From positions 45,572 to 109,571 of the forward strand of contig NZ_JWTB01000017.1 in the NCBI RefSeq assembly GCF_000813845.1: a stretch of 64,000 nucleotides of DNA. The letters run 5' to 3'. Shown here piece by piece: positions 53,416 to 64,000 of this stretch. The notes beneath the pieces were generated by a model. That model was not told the origin of the DNA. It saw nothing but the letters and a program-made list of their open reading frames with translations, and made no database searches. The position numbers and the translations under genes are program-made. Source of the stretch: Pseudarthrobacter phenanthrenivorans (GTDB lineage Bacteria; Actinomycetota; Actinomycetes; Actinomycetales; Micrococcaceae). Position 1 is the stretch's first letter. The number at the start of each line of letters is the position of its first letter.

Positions 53416-56034
53416 CTATGCGTTGACGATCAGCCCCAGCTCGGCCTTCGAGGCCAGGGCCTCGTGCCGCGGCAGGACGCGGACGGTGTATCCAAACGGT
53501 CCGGAGCGGTCGATCACCAGGGAGCCGCTGAACAAGTGCCGCCCGTTGCCCAGGTCCTCCTTCACCTGCAGTTCCATCATGGTGATGTCTGCCAGGGTGT
53601 CGTTCTCTTCCGCCTTGCCGTAGGCCACCTCAACGCACACGTCCTCCGGCGTGAGGGCGTTCAAGGCCACGTAGGCGTTGACCTGGAGCGTGTCGCCGAT
53701 CTGCGGGTCTTCCGAGACGCCCACCGAATCCACGTGTTCCACGTGCACCTGCGGCCAGGCAGCGCGGACCTTCGCCGACCAGGCGGCCAGCCCGCGGGCC
53801 TGGGCGTAGGAATTGGCATTTGCGCTGCGTCCGGCCTCGGCGGCGGGACGGTAAAGGATGTTGACGTAGTCGCGCAGCATGCGTTCCGCGGAGACGGCCG
53901 GACCCAGGTGGGAGAGCGTGTGCTTGATCATGGACACCCAATGGGTGGGCACCTTCTCGCTGCCGATGGTCGACGGGCCCGCGGCCCCGGCACCCTCGGA
54001 CACCGTACTCCCGTAGAAGCGCGGCGCCACCTGCGATTCAAGCAGCTCGTACAGTGCCGCGGCCTCGATGTCGTCGCGTTCCTCGGGGGAGGCGTCGTTG
54101 TTGGCCGTGGGAATCGCCCAGCCGTTCTCGCCGTCGTACATCTCATCCCACCAGCCGTCCAGGACGGAAAGGTTCAGCGATCCGTTCAGCGCCGCCTTCA
54201 TGCCGGAGGTACCGCAGGCCTCCAGCGGGCGCAGCGGGTTGTTCAGCCAGACATCGCAGCCGGGAAACAGGGTCCGTGCCATGGCGATGTCGTAATTCGG
54301 CAGGAAGGCGATCCGGTGCCGGACCTCGGGGTCGTCGGTGAAGCGCACCAGGTCCTGGATCATCTTCTTGCCGGCGTCGTCGGCCGGGTGGGACTTGCCG
54401 GCGATCACCAGCTGGATGGGATGTTCCTTGTGCAGGAGCAGCGCCTTGAGGCGGGCCGGTTCGCGCAGCATCAGGGTGAGCCGCTTGTAGGTGGGCACGC
54501 GGCGGGCAAACCCGATGGTGAGCACGTCCGGGTCCAGGACGTTGTCCGTCCAGCCCAGTTCGGCGTCGGCGGCCCCCCGCTTCTTCCAGGCTGCCCGCAG
54601 CCTGCGGCGCACGTCCTCCACCAGGGCGGCCCGCATCTCCCTGCGGAGCGCCCAGACGTCGGCGTCGCTGACGTTGTAGGCCAGGTCCCATTTGCCCAGC
54701 GCTTCGGCCTCGCTGCCGAACTGGTCGCGGGCAAGCTTGGAAATGCGGCTGTCGACCCAGGTGGGCACATGCACGCCGTTGGTCACCGACGTAATGGGCA
54801 CCTCGCTGTGGTCGAAGCCCGGCCAGAGCGCGGAGAACATGCCGCGGGACACTTCGCCGTGAAGCTTGGCCACGCCGTTGGCGCGCTGGGCCAGCCGCAG
54901 GCCCATGACGGCCATGTTGAACACCGAAGGGTTGCCGTCGGCGTAGTTCTCGCGCCCCAGTTCAAGGATCCTGTCCAGCGGCACGGCCGGAGCCAGCCCC
55001 GCCTGGAAGAAGTGGCTGATCTGGTTGATCTCGAACCGGTCGATGCCGGCAGGCACCGGGGTGTGCGTGGTGAACACCGTCGAGGCACGGCCGGCCGCCA
55101 GTGCCTCGTCGAACGTCAGGGCCTGCTCTCCGGACATGAGTTCCTGGATGCGCTCGATCCCCAGGAACCCGGCGTGCCCTTCGTTGGTGTGGAACACCTC
55201 CGGCGCGGGGCAGCCCGTCAGCTTCTGGAAGGCGCGCAGGGCTTTGACGCCACCCATGCCGAGAAGGAGTTCCTGCTGCAGCCGGTGGTCCCCGCCGCCG
55301 CCGTACAGCCGGTCCGTGATGCTGCGGGCAGCGTCGTCATTGCCGGGGACGTTGGAGTCCAGGAGGAGCAGGGGAACGCGTCCGACGTCGGCACGCCAGA
55401 TGTGTGCCAGCAGGCGCCTTCCATTGGGCAGCGGAAGGGCGATCTGCACGGCCTTGCCGTTGCCGTCGGGGGACGGCTCGCGGAGCAGTGTCAGCGGCAG
55501 GCCGTCCGGGTCCAGGACCGGGTAGGTCTCCTGCTGCCATGCGTCGCGGGACAGCGACTGCTTGAAATAGCCCGCCTGGTACAGCAGGCCCACACCCACC
55601 AACGGAACACCAAGGTCAGAGGCCGCCTTCAGGTGGTCGCCGGCCAGGATGCCCAGGCCGCCCGAATACTGGGGGAGGACTTCGGTGATGCCGAACTCGG
55701 GGGAGAAGTAGGCGATGCTGGCGGGGGCGTCCGGGCCCAGGCCCTGGTACCAGCGCGGCTCCTCGAGGTACCGGTCAAGGTCCTGTTCCGCGGCGCGGAC
55801 CTTCTCCACCACGGACTGGTCCGTGGCCAGCTGCTGGAACTCCTCGCGGCTCACCATCCCCAGGAAGCCGATCGGGTCCTGCCCGCTTTCCTCCCAAAGG
55901 CGCGGGTTCAGCCCGGCGAAAAGCTCCCGGGTGGGGCGGTGCCAGGACCACCGCAGGTTGCTGGCCAGCCTGGCCAGCGGCCGGATGGGCTCGGGGAGGA
56001 CTGTACGGACCGTAAACCTGCGGATTGCCTTCAC
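53416..56034 (-). CDS. glgP: alpha-glucan phosphorylase
   Basis: An 872-residue PLP enzyme releasing glucose-1-phosphate from glycogen-like glucans. The PLP region EACGTSGMKAALNGSL lies near residue 605-620. An N-terminal DUF3417 domain (about 1-120) precedes the phosphorylase, the layout of the TIGR02094 subfamily in Actinobacteria. GTG 56034 is chosen because MKAIRRFTVRTVLPEPI is the family N-terminus and TAGTGT (56042-56047) is 7 nt upstream; further GTG and TTG starts exist at 56043 and 56055. It is divergent from glgE. Confidence 0.94.
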   Translation of the reverse strand: MKAIRRFTVRTVLPEPIRPLARLASNLRWSWHRPTRELFAGLNPRLWEESGQDPIGFLGMVSREEFQQLATDQSVVEKVRAAEQDLDRYLEEPRWYQGLGPDAPASIAYFSPEFGITEVLPQYSGGLGILAGDHLKAASDLGVPLVGVGLLYQAGYFKQSLSRDAWQQETYPVLDPDGLPLTLLREPSPDGNGKAVQIALPLPNGRRLLAHIWRADVGRVPLLLLDSNVPGNDDAARSITDRLYGGGGDHRLQQELLLGMGGVKALRAFQKLTGCPAPEVFHTNEGHAGFLGIERIQELMSGEQALTFDEALAAGRASTVFTTHTPVPAGIDRFEINQISHFFQAGLAPAVPLDRILELGRENYADGNPSVFNMAVMGLRLAQRANGVAKLHGEVSRGMFSALWPGFDHSEVPITSVTNGVHVPTWVDSRISKLARDQFGSEAEALGKWDLAYNVSDADVWALRREMRAALVEDVRRRLRAAWKKRGAADAELGWTDNVLDPDVLTIGFARRVPTYKRLTLMLREPARLKALLLHKEHPIQLVIAGKSHPADDAGKKMIQDLVRFTDDPEVRHRIAFLPNYDIAMARTLFPGCDVWLNNPLRPLEACGTSGMKAALNGSLNLSVLDGWWDEMYDGENGWAIPTANNDASPEERDDIEAAALYELLESQVAPRFYGSTVSEGAGAAGPSTIGSEKVPTHWVSMIKHTLSHLGPAVSAERMLRDYVNILYRPAAEAGRSANANSYAQARGLAAWSAKVRAAWPQVHVEHVDSVGVSEDPQIGDTLQVNAYVALNALTPEDVCVEVAYGKAEENDTLADITMMELQVKEDLGNGRHLFSGSLVIDRSGPFGYTVRVLPRHEALASKAELGLIVNA

Positions 56035-56041
56035 CTGCGTC

Positions 56042-56047
56042 ACACTA
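56042..56047 (-). promoter_or_regulatory. -10 hexamer of leaderless glgP transcript
   Basis: TAGTGT on the minus strand ends 7 nt before GTG 56034. Confidence 0.45.
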
Positions 56048-56173
56048 ACCGACAAGATGCGCGGCCGGAACCAGCTTCAGGTTTCTTTTGGGTAAATGAC
56101 AGGGGCATGAAGAAAAAGGGCCGCGGCACGCCCAATTTAGTGAGCAGCCTTAGCAATCCAGCGCATTTCTCGC

Positions 56174-56179
56174 TAACGT
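56174..56179 (+). promoter_or_regulatory. -10 hexamer of leaderless glgE transcript
   Basis: TAACGT ends 7 nt before GTG 56187; glgE has no Shine-Dalgarno. Confidence 0.5.
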
Positions 56180-56186
56180 CGAGCCT

Positions 56187-58268
56187 GTGACGACTAATTC
56201 AGGAACCAGTGCCGCATCCACCAAAATGCCCCAGCGCCGCATCACCGAGGGACTGCGGTTCGGGCGTTTTCCCATCACCGCCGTGCAGCCCGTCGTCGAA
56301 GGCGGCAAGTTTCCGGCCAAGGCCCTGCCGGGGGAAGGCATCGTGGTGGGCGCTACCGCCTTCCGTGAAGGCCACGACCAGCTCGGCGTCAGCGCCGTGC
56401 TGCTCGATCCCTCGGGCGCGGAGCGCCAGCGTGTCCGGCTTGCACCGCCGCGTGGGGAACGCGGCATGGGGACGGACCGCTGGGAAGGTGTCCTCACGCC
56501 GTCGGAAACCGGAAACTGGTCCTTCGTCATCGAAGCCTGGCACGACCGCTACGGCACCTGGCACCACAATGCGGAGGTGAAGATCGACGCCGGCATCGAC
56601 GTTGAACTCATGCTTGCCGAGGGTGCCAAGCTGCTGGGCGATGCGGCAGGCGAGGACTTCCGGGACGACGTGGACCGGGCCGCCTTGCGCCATGCCTCGG
56701 ACGTCCTGGCCGATCAGTCCCGCACCACCGAGGAACGGCTGGGAGCCGGCTTCAGCCAGGAAATCGCGGACATCGTTGCCCGCCAGCCCATCCGCGAACT
56801 GGTGACCGTTTCCCAGAAGTACCCCCTGCTGGTGGAGCGCGACCGTGCCGGCCGCGGCGCCTGGTACGAGTTCTTCCCCCGGTCCGAAGGCGCCGTCAAG
56901 GACCACAACACCGGTCAGTGGACGTCCGGCAACTTCCGGACCGCGGCAAAGCGGCTCGATGCCGTGGCCGCCATGGGCTTCGACGTCCTGTACATGCCGC
57001 CGATCCATCCCATCGGGGTGCAGCACCGCAAGGGACCGAACAACACCCTGGTGGCCGGTCCGCACGATCCCGGCTCGCCCTGGGCCATCGGTGCCAAGGA
57101 GGGCGGCCACGACGCCATCCACCCGGACCTTGGTTCCTTCGAGGACTTCGACGCCTTCGTGGCGCGGGCCAACGAACTCGGCCTGGAAGTGGCGCTGGAC
57201 CTTGCGCTGCAGGCGGCACCGGACCACCCCTGGGTCGAGTCGCACCCGGAATGGTTCACCACCCGCGTGGACGGCAGCATCGCCTATGCGGAAAATCCGC
57301 CAAAGAAGTACCAGGACATATATCCGCTGAATTTCGATAATGACCCTGAGGGGCTTTCGCAGGAAATTCTGCGGATTGTGCTGTTGTGGGTCAGCCATGG
57401 CGTAAAGATTTTCCGCGTGGATAACCCGCACACCAAACCGGTGTGGTTTTGGGAATGGCTTATCGCGGAAGTGAATAAAGCGGTGCCCGGCGTGGTGTTC
57501 CTGGCCGAAGCGTTCACCCGGCCCGCCATGATGCACGCCCTGGGCAGGGCCGGGTTCCAGCAGTCCTACACCTACTTCACGTGGCGCAACACCAAGAAGG
57601 AGATCGAGGCCTACTTCGACGAAGTCAGCCACGACTCCCCGGCGTTCTTCCGCCCCAACTTCTTCGTCAACACCCCGGACATCCTCACCGAGTACCTGCA
57701 GTACGGCGGGCCCGCGGCGTTCCGGATCCGGGCAGTCCTGGCCTCCACCGGCAGCCCGCTCTGGGGTGTCTACGCCGGATATGAACTGTATGAGCACGTG
57801 GCCCGGCCAGGCGCCGAGGAGTACATCGACAACGAAAAGTTCGAGTACAAGCACCGCGACTGGGAGGCCGCCGCCGAATCCGGCCGCTCGCTGGCGCCGT
57901 ACATCACCCGGCTCAACCACATCCGCCGCGACCATCCTGCGCTGCTGGACCTGCAGAACCTCACGGTCCACCAGAGCACCGACGACTCCACCGTGGTGTA
58001 CTCCAAGCACAAGACGCTCCCCGACGGGTCAAAGGACACCATTATCGTGGTGGTCAACGTGGACCCGCACGTCACCAAGGAGTGCAGCGTGGCCCTGGAC
58101 CTGGCAGCCCTTGAACTGGACCCCCAGGACCTCACCCCGGGCGGCGGCTTTTACGTGGATGACCTGCTCACCGGACAGAGCTGGGAGTGGGGCGAGTACA
58201 ACTACGTGCGCCTCGATCCGCACGTGGAGCCCGCCCACATCCTGAGCGTGAGGAGAATGCATTCGTGA
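56187..58268 (+). CDS. glgE: alpha-1,4-glucan:maltose-1-phosphate maltosyltransferase GlgE
   Basis: A 693-residue GH13_3 enzyme that extends glucan chains with maltose-1-phosphate. The N-terminal beta domain (about 15-115) and dimerising helices are followed by the barrel: [16 protein letters not shown], nucleophile Asp near 410 in [10 protein letters not shown], Glu near 440 in FLAEAFTRP and Asp near 497 in [10 protein letters not shown]. These match the Streptomyces/Mycobacterium enzyme. It overlaps treS by a GTGA junction and heads the glgE-treS-mak/glgB operon. Confidence 0.96.
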   Translation: MTTNSGTSAASTKMPQRRITEGLRFGRFPITAVQPVVEGGKFPAKALPGEGIVVGATAFREGHDQLGVSAVLLDPSGAERQRVRLAPPRGERGMGTDRWEGVLTPSETGNWSFVIEAWHDRYGTWHHNAEVKIDAGIDVELMLAEGAKLLGDAAGEDFRDDVDRAALRHASDVLADQSRTTEERLGAGFSQEIADIVARQPIRELVTVSQKYPLLVERDRAGRGAWYEFFPRSEGAVKDHNTGQWTSGNFRTAAKRLDAVAAMGFDVLYMPPIHPIGVQHRKGPNNTLVAGPHDPGSPWAIGAKEGGHDAIHPDLGSFEDFDAFVARANELGLEVALDLALQAAPDHPWVESHPEWFTTRVDGSIAYAENPPKKYQDIYPLNFDNDPEGLSQEILRIVLLWVSHGVKIFRVDNPHTKPVWFWEWLIAEVNKAVPGVVFLAEAFTRPAMMHALGRAGFQQSYTYFTWRNTKKEIEAYFDEVSHDSPAFFRPNFFVNTPDILTEYLQYGGPAAFRIRAVLASTGSPLWGVYAGYELYEHVARPGAEEYIDNEKFEYKHRDWEAAAESGRSLAPYITRLNHIRRDHPALLDLQNLTVHQSTDDSTVVYSKHKTLPDGSKDTIIVVVNVDPHVTKECSVALDLAALELDPQDLTPGGGFYVDDLLTGQSWEWGEYNYVRLDPHVEPAHILSVRRMHS

Positions 58269-60058
58269 GTTTCAATCCGCAAAGTTCCGGGCACTTCACC
58301 CCCAAGAGCACGTTCGAGCTAAATGCGCCTGGCCTTCAGCATGACCCGTTGTGGTACCGCAAGGCCGTGTTCTACGAGGTACTTGTCAGGGCCTTTGCGG
58401 ATGCCAACGGCGATGGGTCCGGGGATTTCTCCGGACTCATCGACCGGTTGGACTACCTGCAGTGGCTGGGCGTGGACTGCCTGTGGCTGCCGCCGTTCTT
58501 CCAGTCACCGCTGCGCGACGGCGGCTACGACATCTCCGACTACAACTCGGTCCTGGACGAGTTCGGCACCATCAGCGACTTCAAGCGCCTGGTGGCGGAG
58601 GCCCACGCCCGCGGTGTCAGGGTCATCATCGACCTGCCCTTGAACCACACCTCGGACCAGCACCCCTGGTTCCAGGAATCCCGCAAGGACCCGGACGGGC
58701 CCTTCGGCGACTTCTACGTCTGGAGCGACACGGACGAGAAGTACCAGGATGCGCGCATCATCTTCGTTGACACGGAGGAATCGAACTGGACGTTCGATCC
58801 CATCCGCCGCCAGTTCTTCTGGCACCGGTTCTTCAGCCACCAGCCGGACCTGAACTTCGAAAACCCGAAGGTGATCGACGCCGTCTTCGACGTGGTCCGG
58901 TTCTGGCTGGACCAGGGGATCGACGGTTTCCGCGCGGACGCCATCCCTTACCTCTACGAGGAAGAAGGCACCAACTGCGAGAACCTTCCCGCCACCCATG
59001 AGTTCCTCCGCCAGCTGCGGGCCATGGTGGATGAAGGCTATCCGGGCCGGGTCATCATCGCCGAAGCCAACCAGCCGCCCACCGAGGTGGTGGAGTACTT
59101 CGGCACGGTTGAGGAACCCGAATGCCACATGGCGTTCCACTTTCCCATCATGCCCCGGCTGTACTACGCGCTGCGGGACCAGAAGGCGGCGCCCATCATC
59201 GAGACCATGCGCGAGACCCCGGACATCCCCGAGGGTGCGCAATGGGGAACGTTCCTCCGCAACCACGACGAGCTCACCCTGGAGATGGTCACCGCGGATG
59301 AGCGCGCGGCGATGCTGGGCTGGTACGCACCGGACCCACGGATGCGCGCCAACATCGGCATCCGCCGCCGCCTGGCACCGCTGCTGGACAACTCCCGCGC
59401 TGAGATCGAACTGATCAACGCCCTCCTGCTCTCACTGCCGGGCAGTCCCTTCCTGTACTACGGGGACGAGATCGGCATGGGGGACAACATCTGGCTCGAG
59501 GACCGCGACGCCGTGCGCACGCCGATGCAGTGGAACCCGGACCGGAACGCAGGCTTCTCCCACGCCGACCCCGGAAAGCTGTACCTGCCGCCCATCCAGT
59601 CGCTGGTCTACAACTACAGCATGGCCAACGTCGAGGCGGAGGCGGCCCATTCGGGTTCCCTGCTGCGCTGGACCCGGCAGATCCTCAGCGTCCGGAAGAA
59701 CCACCCTGCGTTCGGGCTGGGCGAATTCAAACACATCGAGGCCGACCACGATGCCGTCCTGGCGTACCTGCGTGTCCTGCCGGACAACAACCCCGCGGGC
59801 GCGGACGCCGAGACCATCCTGTGCGCCTTCAACCTTTCCCAGCACCCGGTGGCAGCGACCTTGCGCGTTCCCGAATACTCGGGCCGGGGCCTGCGCGATG
59901 TCTTCGGCGGCCAGATCTTCCCCGGCATCGGCGACGACGGCACCCTCACACTGACCATCGGAAGCCACGACTTCTTCTGGCTCCGGATGCGGTCGGCGTC
60001 CTCCAACCCGTCCTCGCCCTACACCCAGGCCATGCCCATCCTGTCGATAGAGAACTGA
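58265..60058 (+). CDS. treS: trehalose synthase (trehalose/maltose isomerase)
   Basis: A 597-residue GH13_16 enzyme interconverting trehalose and maltose. Catalytic Asp near 222 ([15 protein letters not shown]), Glu near 265 (IIAEANQPP) and Asp near 334 ([10 protein letters not shown]) are present, with DGGYDISDY typical of TreS. GTG 58265 is chosen because it overlaps the glgE stop; the frame continues upstream but that would duplicate glgE sequence. It supplies maltose to the maltokinase encoded by the next gene. Confidence 0.96.
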   Translation: MSFNPQSSGHFTPKSTFELNAPGLQHDPLWYRKAVFYEVLVRAFADANGDGSGDFSGLIDRLDYLQWLGVDCLWLPPFFQSPLRDGGYDISDYNSVLDEFGTISDFKRLVAEAHARGVRVIIDLPLNHTSDQHPWFQESRKDPDGPFGDFYVWSDTDEKYQDARIIFVDTEESNWTFDPIRRQFFWHRFFSHQPDLNFENPKVIDAVFDVVRFWLDQGIDGFRADAIPYLYEEEGTNCENLPATHEFLRQLRAMVDEGYPGRVIIAEANQPPTEVVEYFGTVEEPECHMAFHFPIMPRLYYALRDQKAAPIIETMRETPDIPEGAQWGTFLRNHDELTLEMVTADERAAMLGWYAPDPRMRANIGIRRRLAPLLDNSRAEIELINALLLSLPGSPFLYYGDEIGMGDNIWLEDRDAVRTPMQWNPDRNAGFSHADPGKLYLPPIQSLVYNYSMANVEAEAAHSGSLLRWTRQILSVRKNHPAFGLGEFKHIEADHDAVLAYLRVLPDNNPAGADAETILCAFNLSQHPVAATLRVPEYSGRGLRDVFGGQIFPGIGDDGTLTLTIGSHDFFWLRMRSASSNPSSPYTQAMPILSIEN

Positions 60059-60059
60059 G

Positions 60060-63000
60060 ATGAACCAGCCAATCCTCACTCCCGCCCTGACCGCGCTGCT
60101 CAAGGAATGGCTGCCGCAGCAGCGATGGTTCCCCGTCAAGACCCCCGATTTCGCCATCAGCCAGGCCGGCAGCCTTGGCCTGGACGATCCCAGCGGCCAC
60201 GCGGCCCTGGCCGTGTTCCTCCTCAACGTCACCACCGAGGGGGCCGACGGCGGTCCGCGCAGCGCCGTGGTCCAGGTTCCGCTGAGTTTCCGGCCCGCGC
60301 CGGCCGGAGGCATGGAGCGTGCGCTGGTGGGCGAGGCTGCGGGAATGGATCCGACCCGGCCCTGGGTATACGACGCCGTGCACGACCCCGATTTCGTCGG
60401 CGCCTGGCTGGAGCTCATCCGTCAGGGAGGGAAGGCCGCCAGCGGCGCCGCCACCGGGTACCGCGTGGATGGGCCCTTCCGGCTTCCCACCGCCAAAGGC
60501 GTGGTGAAGGTGCTCTCGGGCGAGCAGTCCAACAGTTCGGTCATCGTGGACGACGGCGAATCGGCAGCCATGGTGAAGTTCTTCCGGGTGCTCTCCGAAG
60601 GCACCAACCCGGAGATCGAGGTAGGAGCTGCGCTCACCAAGGCGGGAACCTCTGAAGTCCCGGCCACCCTGGGCTGGGTCCGGGGGGAGTGGCTCAGCCA
60701 AGGCAGCACGGGCAGCCGCTACGTCCAGGGTGAACTTGCGGTGGCCCATGAATTCCTGGCCGGCGGACGCGACGCCTGGCGGCTTGCCGTGGACGCAGCC
60801 CGTTCCGGCAGGGACTTCACGGCAGAGGCGCGGGCCCTTGGCACCGCCACGGCCACGGTACACAAACGACTGGCGGAGGCCCTGGGGCAGTCAGCCGAGC
60901 CGGAACCCGGCAAGGGGGCAGGACCCGCTGTTGCCCAGCGCGTCCGCGCCGCCTGGGCAGAAGCCCATGCCGCCGTCGGCCCTTACGACGACGCCCTGGA
61001 GACACTCCTGGCCACCATGGGCAAAGCTCCGGTCGGGCCGTTGCAGCGCATCCATGGCGACCTCCACCTCGGCCAGATCCTGCAGGTCACCGGCCAGACC
61101 GGCGGCGAATCCAGGTGGGCGATCCTCGATTTCGAGGGTGAGCCGCTCCGGCCCATCGCGGAACGGAACGTCCCTGATGTTCCCCTGAGGGACGTCGTGG
61201 GAATGCTCCGCTCCTTCGACTACGCTGCCGGGGCAGCCCAGCGTGAGCAGGAAGGCGCGCAGGTCCCGGAAGGCTGGGTGGACGCCTGCGCAGATGCCTT
61301 CCTGGCGGGCTACGCGGAAGTCATTCCCGGCACGGTGGACCGGACCTCGCCCCTGTTTGTGGCATTGTGGCTGGACAAGGCGCTGTATGAAGTTGTTTAT
61401 GAAATGCGTAACAGGCCCGACTGGCTGGCGATTCCAGTAAACGCCGCCAGGCGGCTCCTGAGCGGTAACGGCGCCGGCGATCATGCCGGTGCAGCATCGG
61501 AAGGTAACGAAATGACAGGCTCAGCACGAACTGACCGTCCGGGGGTGCCCCTGCACGTGGATGAAGGCACCCTGGGCAGGATCGCGAACGGTGAACACCA
61601 CGCCCCCCACTCCGTCCTGGGCGCGCACCTGGACGACTACGGGCATGTCACCATCCGCACCGTGAAGCACCTCGCCGAGGCCATTTCCGTGGTCACGCAG
61701 GCCGGCGAAGTCCCCATGCAGCACGAGGCCCATGGCGTGTGGGTTGCCGTCCTTGAACCGGTGGAGCAGGGCCACGTTCCCGACTACCGGTTGTCGGTCA
61801 CCTACCCGGGCCGGGACGCGGTCACCGTCGACGAACCGTACCGCTACCTCCCCACGGTGGGCGAAGTGGACCTGCACCTCATCGGCGAAGGCCGGCACGA
61901 GAAACTGTGGCAGGTGCTCGGCGCCCACGTCCGGCACTACAAGTCGTCACTGGGTGACGTGAACGGCGTTTCCTTTGCCGTGTGGGCCCCGAATGCGCAG
62001 GCCGTCCGGATCAAGGGCGACTTCAATGCCTGGGACGGCCGCGAAAACTCAATGCGCTCATTGGGGTCCTCCGGTGTCTGGGAGGTCTTTATCCCCGGGG
62101 TGGAAGCAGGTGCGTGCTACAAGTACGAAATCCTGACCCGCGGTGGCTACTGGGTTGAAAAAGCTGATCCGCTGGCGTTCGGCACCGAGGTTCCCCCTCT
62201 AACGGCATCCCGCGTGGTGGAGCCCTCCTACGCCTTCAAGGACGACGAATGGATGGAAGCGCGGGCCAAGCGCGATCCCCACAACTCAGCCATGAGCGTC
62301 TATGAGGTGCACCTCGGGTCCTGGCGCCTGGGCCTTGGCTACCGCGAACTGGCCAAGGAACTGGTGGAGTACGTCAAGTGGCTCGGATTCACGCACGTCG
62401 AATTCATGCCGGTGGCCGAGCACCCGTTCGGCGGCTCCTGGGGCTACCAAGTCACGTCCTACTACGCCCCCACGTCCAGGTTCGGCCACCCCGACGAGTT
62501 CCGCTACCTGGTGGACGCCCTCCACCAGGCAGGCATCGGCGTACTGCTGGACTGGGTGCCGGCGCACTTCCCCAAGGACGCCTGGGCGCTGGCCCGGTTC
62601 GACGGTGAACCCCTCTACGAGCACTCCGACCCGGCGCTCGGGGAACACCCTGACTGGGGCACCCTGATCTTCGACTTCGGCCGCACCGAGGTCCGGAACT
62701 TCCTGGTGGCGAACGCCCTCTACTGGCTGGAGGAATTCCACATCGACGGGCTGCGCGTGGACGCCGTGGCCTCCATGCTCTATCTCGACTACTCGCGGCA
62801 GGAAGGCCAGTGGCGGCCCAACCGCTTTGGTGGCCGGGAGAACCTCGAGGCCATCTCCTTCCTGCAGGAAGTCAACGCCACCGTCTATAAGACCCACCCC
62901 GGCGCGGTCATGATCGCGGAAGAATCCACAGCCTTCCCCGGTGTTACCGCACCGACCAGCCACGGCGGCCTGGGCTTCGGCCTGAAGTGGAACATGGGCT

Positions 63001-63737
63001 GGATGCATGACTCCCTCAAGTACATGTCCGAGGATCCCTACAACCGCCGCTGGCACCACGGCACGGTCACGTTCTCCCTGGTCTACGCCTTCACCGAGAA
63101 CTTCCTGCTGCCGATCAGCCACGACGAGGTTGTCCACGGCAAGGGCTCCATGCTCCGCAAGATGCCGGGTGACCGCTGGCAGCAGCTGGCCAACCTGCGC
63201 GCCTTCCTCGCCTACCAGTGGGCCCACCCCGGCAAGCAGCTCATCTTCATGGGCACCGAGTTCGGCCAGGAAGCCGAGTGGTCGGAACAGCACGGGCTGG
63301 ACTGGTGGCTTGCCGAGATCCCGGCGCACCGGGGACTGCAGCTGCTGACCAAGGACCTCAACGAGCTGTATGCAGCCACGCCGGCCCTCTACTCCCAGGA
63401 CAACGTTCCGGCCGGGTTCCAGTGGATCAACGGGGGAGACTCGGACCGCAACGTCTTGTCCTTCATCAGGTGGGACAAGGACGGCAACCCGATTGTCTGC
63501 GCCATCAACTTCTCGGGTGCACCCCACGTTGGGTACACCCTGGGAGTTCCGACGGCTGGTGCATGGACCGAAGTCCTGAACACCGACCACTCCACCTACG
63601 GGGGATCCGGCGTGCTCAACACCGGAGAGCTGAAGGCAACGGACGAAGGCCAGGATGGCCAGCCGGCCACCCTTACCGTCACGCTGCCTCCGCTCGGGGC
63701 GTCCTACTTCAAGCCCGGAGCAACAGCGGCCAAGTGA
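60060..63737 (+). CDS. glgB: fused maltokinase (Pep2) and 1,4-alpha-glucan branching enzyme
   Basis: A 1225-residue bifunctional protein. Residues 1-465 are maltokinase (maltose + ATP to maltose-1-phosphate) with [12 protein letters not shown] near 330 and [11 protein letters not shown] near 355. After a short Gly/Ala-rich linker, residues about 485-1225 are a complete GlgB: CBM48 domain, nucleophile Asp near 899 ([10 protein letters not shown]), Glu near 951 ([11 protein letters not shown]) and Asp near 1021 (ISHDEVVHG). An in-frame ATG at 61512 with GGAAGG 7 nt upstream sits exactly at the junction and would yield a standalone 741-residue GlgB of normal size. ATG 60060 lies 1 nt after the treS stop. 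Confidence 0.95.
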   Translation: MNQPILTPALTALLKEWLPQQRWFPVKTPDFAISQAGSLGLDDPSGHAALAVFLLNVTTEGADGGPRSAVVQVPLSFRPAPAGGMERALVGEAAGMDPTRPWVYDAVHDPDFVGAWLELIRQGGKAASGAATGYRVDGPFRLPTAKGVVKVLSGEQSNSSVIVDDGESAAMVKFFRVLSEGTNPEIEVGAALTKAGTSEVPATLGWVRGEWLSQGSTGSRYVQGELAVAHEFLAGGRDAWRLAVDAARSGRDFTAEARALGTATATVHKRLAEALGQSAEPEPGKGAGPAVAQRVRAAWAEAHAAVGPYDDALETLLATMGKAPVGPLQRIHGDLHLGQILQVTGQTGGESRWAILDFEGEPLRPIAERNVPDVPLRDVVGMLRSFDYAAGAAQREQEGAQVPEGWVDACADAFLAGYAEVIPGTVDRTSPLFVALWLDKALYEVVYEMRNRPDWLAIPVNAARRLLSGNGAGDHAGAASEGNEMTGSARTDRPGVPLHVDEGTLGRIANGEHHAPHSVLGAHLDDYGHVTIRTVKHLAEAISVVTQAGEVPMQHEAHGVWVAVLEPVEQGHVPDYRLSVTYPGRDAVTVDEPYRYLPTVGEVDLHLIGEGRHEKLWQVLGAHVRHYKSSLGDVNGVSFAVWAPNAQAVRIKGDFNAWDGRENSMRSLGSSGVWEVFIPGVEAGACYKYEILTRGGYWVEKADPLAFGTEVPPLTASRVVEPSYAFKDDEWMEARAKRDPHNSAMSVYEVHLGSWRLGLGYRELAKELVEYVKWLGFTHVEFMPVAEHPFGGSWGYQVTSYYAPTSRFGHPDEFRYLVDALHQAGIGVLLDWVPAHFPKDAWALARFDGEPLYEHSDPALGEHPDWGTLIFDFGRTEVRNFLVANALYWLEEFHIDGLRVDAVASMLYLDYSRQEGQWRPNRFGGRENLEAISFLQEVNATVYKTHPGAVMIAEESTAFPGVTAPTSHGGLGFGLKWNMGWMHDSLKYMSEDPYNRRWHHGTVTFSLVYAFTENFLLPISHDEVVHGKGSMLRKMPGDRWQQLANLRAFLAYQWAHPGKQLIFMGTEFGQEAEWSEQHGLDWWLAEIPAHRGLQLLTKDLNELYAATPALYSQDNVPAGFQWINGGDSDRNVLSFIRWDKDGNPIVCAINFSGAPHVGYTLGVPTAGAWTEVLNTDHSTYGGSGVLNTGELKATDEGQDGQPATLTVTLPPLGASYFKPGATAAK
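61499..61514 (+). promoter_or_regulatory. internal ribosome site and start at the maltokinase-GlgB junction
   Basis: GGAAGG (61499-61504), 7-nt spacer and ATG (61512-61514) in frame with the fusion. It may give separate GlgB in addition to the fusion. Confidence 0.5.
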
Positions 63738-63786
63738 TCCCCGCCTGCAGGATCACCTGCAGGAGCGGAACGCACGCAGCACGAAC

Positions 63787-63819
63787 AAAGGCCCGGAATC
63801 CCCGTGATTCCGGGCCTTT
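63787..63819 (+). terminator. intrinsic terminator after the glgE operon
   Basis: A 14-bp perfect stem (63787-63800 with 63806-63819) ends in TTT. An additional small hairpin CCTGCAGG-ATCA-CCTGCAGG (63744-63763) lies right after the stop codon. Confidence 0.88.
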
Positions 63820-63960
63820 CGGCGCCCGGCAGGACAGCACGCAGCAGCGGACTGGCGATCCCGGATGAGTGGTGGTACAGTTTATTTCCGCGCTGCTCCA
63901 CGGAGTCAGACGGAAAACCGATCCCCCAAGCATAAGCTGAGGATGATCGCGGACGCCGGT

Positions 63961-63989
63961 TTGACACGCAGGAAGCCAGCGGGTAAGTT
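63961..63989 (+). promoter_or_regulatory. strong sigma-70 promoter, probably of an rRNA operon
   Basis: TTGACA (63961-63966), exactly 17 bp, then TAAGTT (63984-63989), followed by TGAAAAGTTGC at the window end. This near-consensus promoter and leader resemble those before 16S rRNA in Arthrobacter-type genomes (from memory). The stretch 63820-63960 has no gene. Confidence 0.5.
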
Positions 63990-64000
63990 TGAAAAGTTGC

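Noticed and set aside
56199..58010. Long minus-strand frame inside glgE, and similarly 48606-50267 inside glgX
   Set aside because: Both are antisense to clear GH13 enzymes with all catalytic motifs; Val/His/Gly-rich shadows.

Overview
The window is 64 kb of high-GC actinobacterial chromosome. The gene content points to the Micrococcaceae, most likely the Arthrobacter/Pseudarthrobacter group: CarD, a proteasome activator ending in GQYL, SenX3-RegX3-PhoU, an LpqE-like lipoprotein next to carD-ispD-ispF-cysS-rlmB (a gene order also known from mycobacteria), and a GlgE-type alpha-glucan pathway. Genus is an inference from gene content only. No phage, transposase, CRISPR array or plasmid gene was seen, so this is essentially core chromosome with some variable stretches (about 17.4-19.9 kb, 25-33 kb).

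Layout. 1-6.2 kb: the end of an FAD/NAD(P)-binding protein, a 15-bp perfect inverted repeat, and a giant secreted nuclease/5'-nucleotidase. 6.5-12.5 kb: tRNA-Ser(UGA), a quinone oxidoreductase, a PadR regulator with an ABC ATPase and FtsX-type permease in an overlapping operon, and a small Cys-rich DUF1540 protein. 12.6-16.3 kb: carbon-starvation transporter CstA with its YbdD partner, then the proteasome activator Bpa overlapping an unrecognised gene. 16.4-25 kb: aldo/keto reductase, several hypotheticals, NDH-2, a polysaccharide deacetylase and an APC-type permease. 25-33 kb: a DUF2235 hydrolase, then a secreted trio (glycerophosphodiesterase, phospholipase C-type phosphoesterase, phosphodiester glycosidase), small hypotheticals and tRNA-Thr(CGU). 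33-40 kb: a secreted peptidase-like lipoprotein, holB, tmk, a PLP enzyme, DUF2516, a methyltransferase and gpmA. 40-43 kb: phoU divergent from senX3-regX3. 43-48.5 kb: LpqE-like lipoprotein divergent from carD, then ispD-ispF-cysS-rlmB. 48.5-63.7 kb: alpha-glucan metabolism (glgX, glgP, glgE, treS, fused maltokinase-glgB), interrupted by a secreted RNase/barstar pair and a TPP enzyme. The last bases look like an rRNA-operon type promoter.

Two themes connect the genes. First, phosphate: direct-repeat PHO boxes of 11-bp units are readable upstream of the phospholipase/glycerophosphodiesterase genes and between phoU and senX3, each followed 4-5 bp later by a -10-like hexamer. This ties the secreted phosphodiester-cleaving enzymes to the phosphate two-component system encoded 10 kb away. 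Second, glucan: TreS, maltokinase and GlgE turn trehalose into maltose, maltose-1-phosphate and linear glucan, GlgB branches it, and GlgX/GlgP take it apart. The kinase and branching enzyme are one reading frame that still has a ribosome site and ATG at the junction. At least fifteen genes start 6-7 nt after a TANNNT hexamer, which suggests widespread leaderless transcription.
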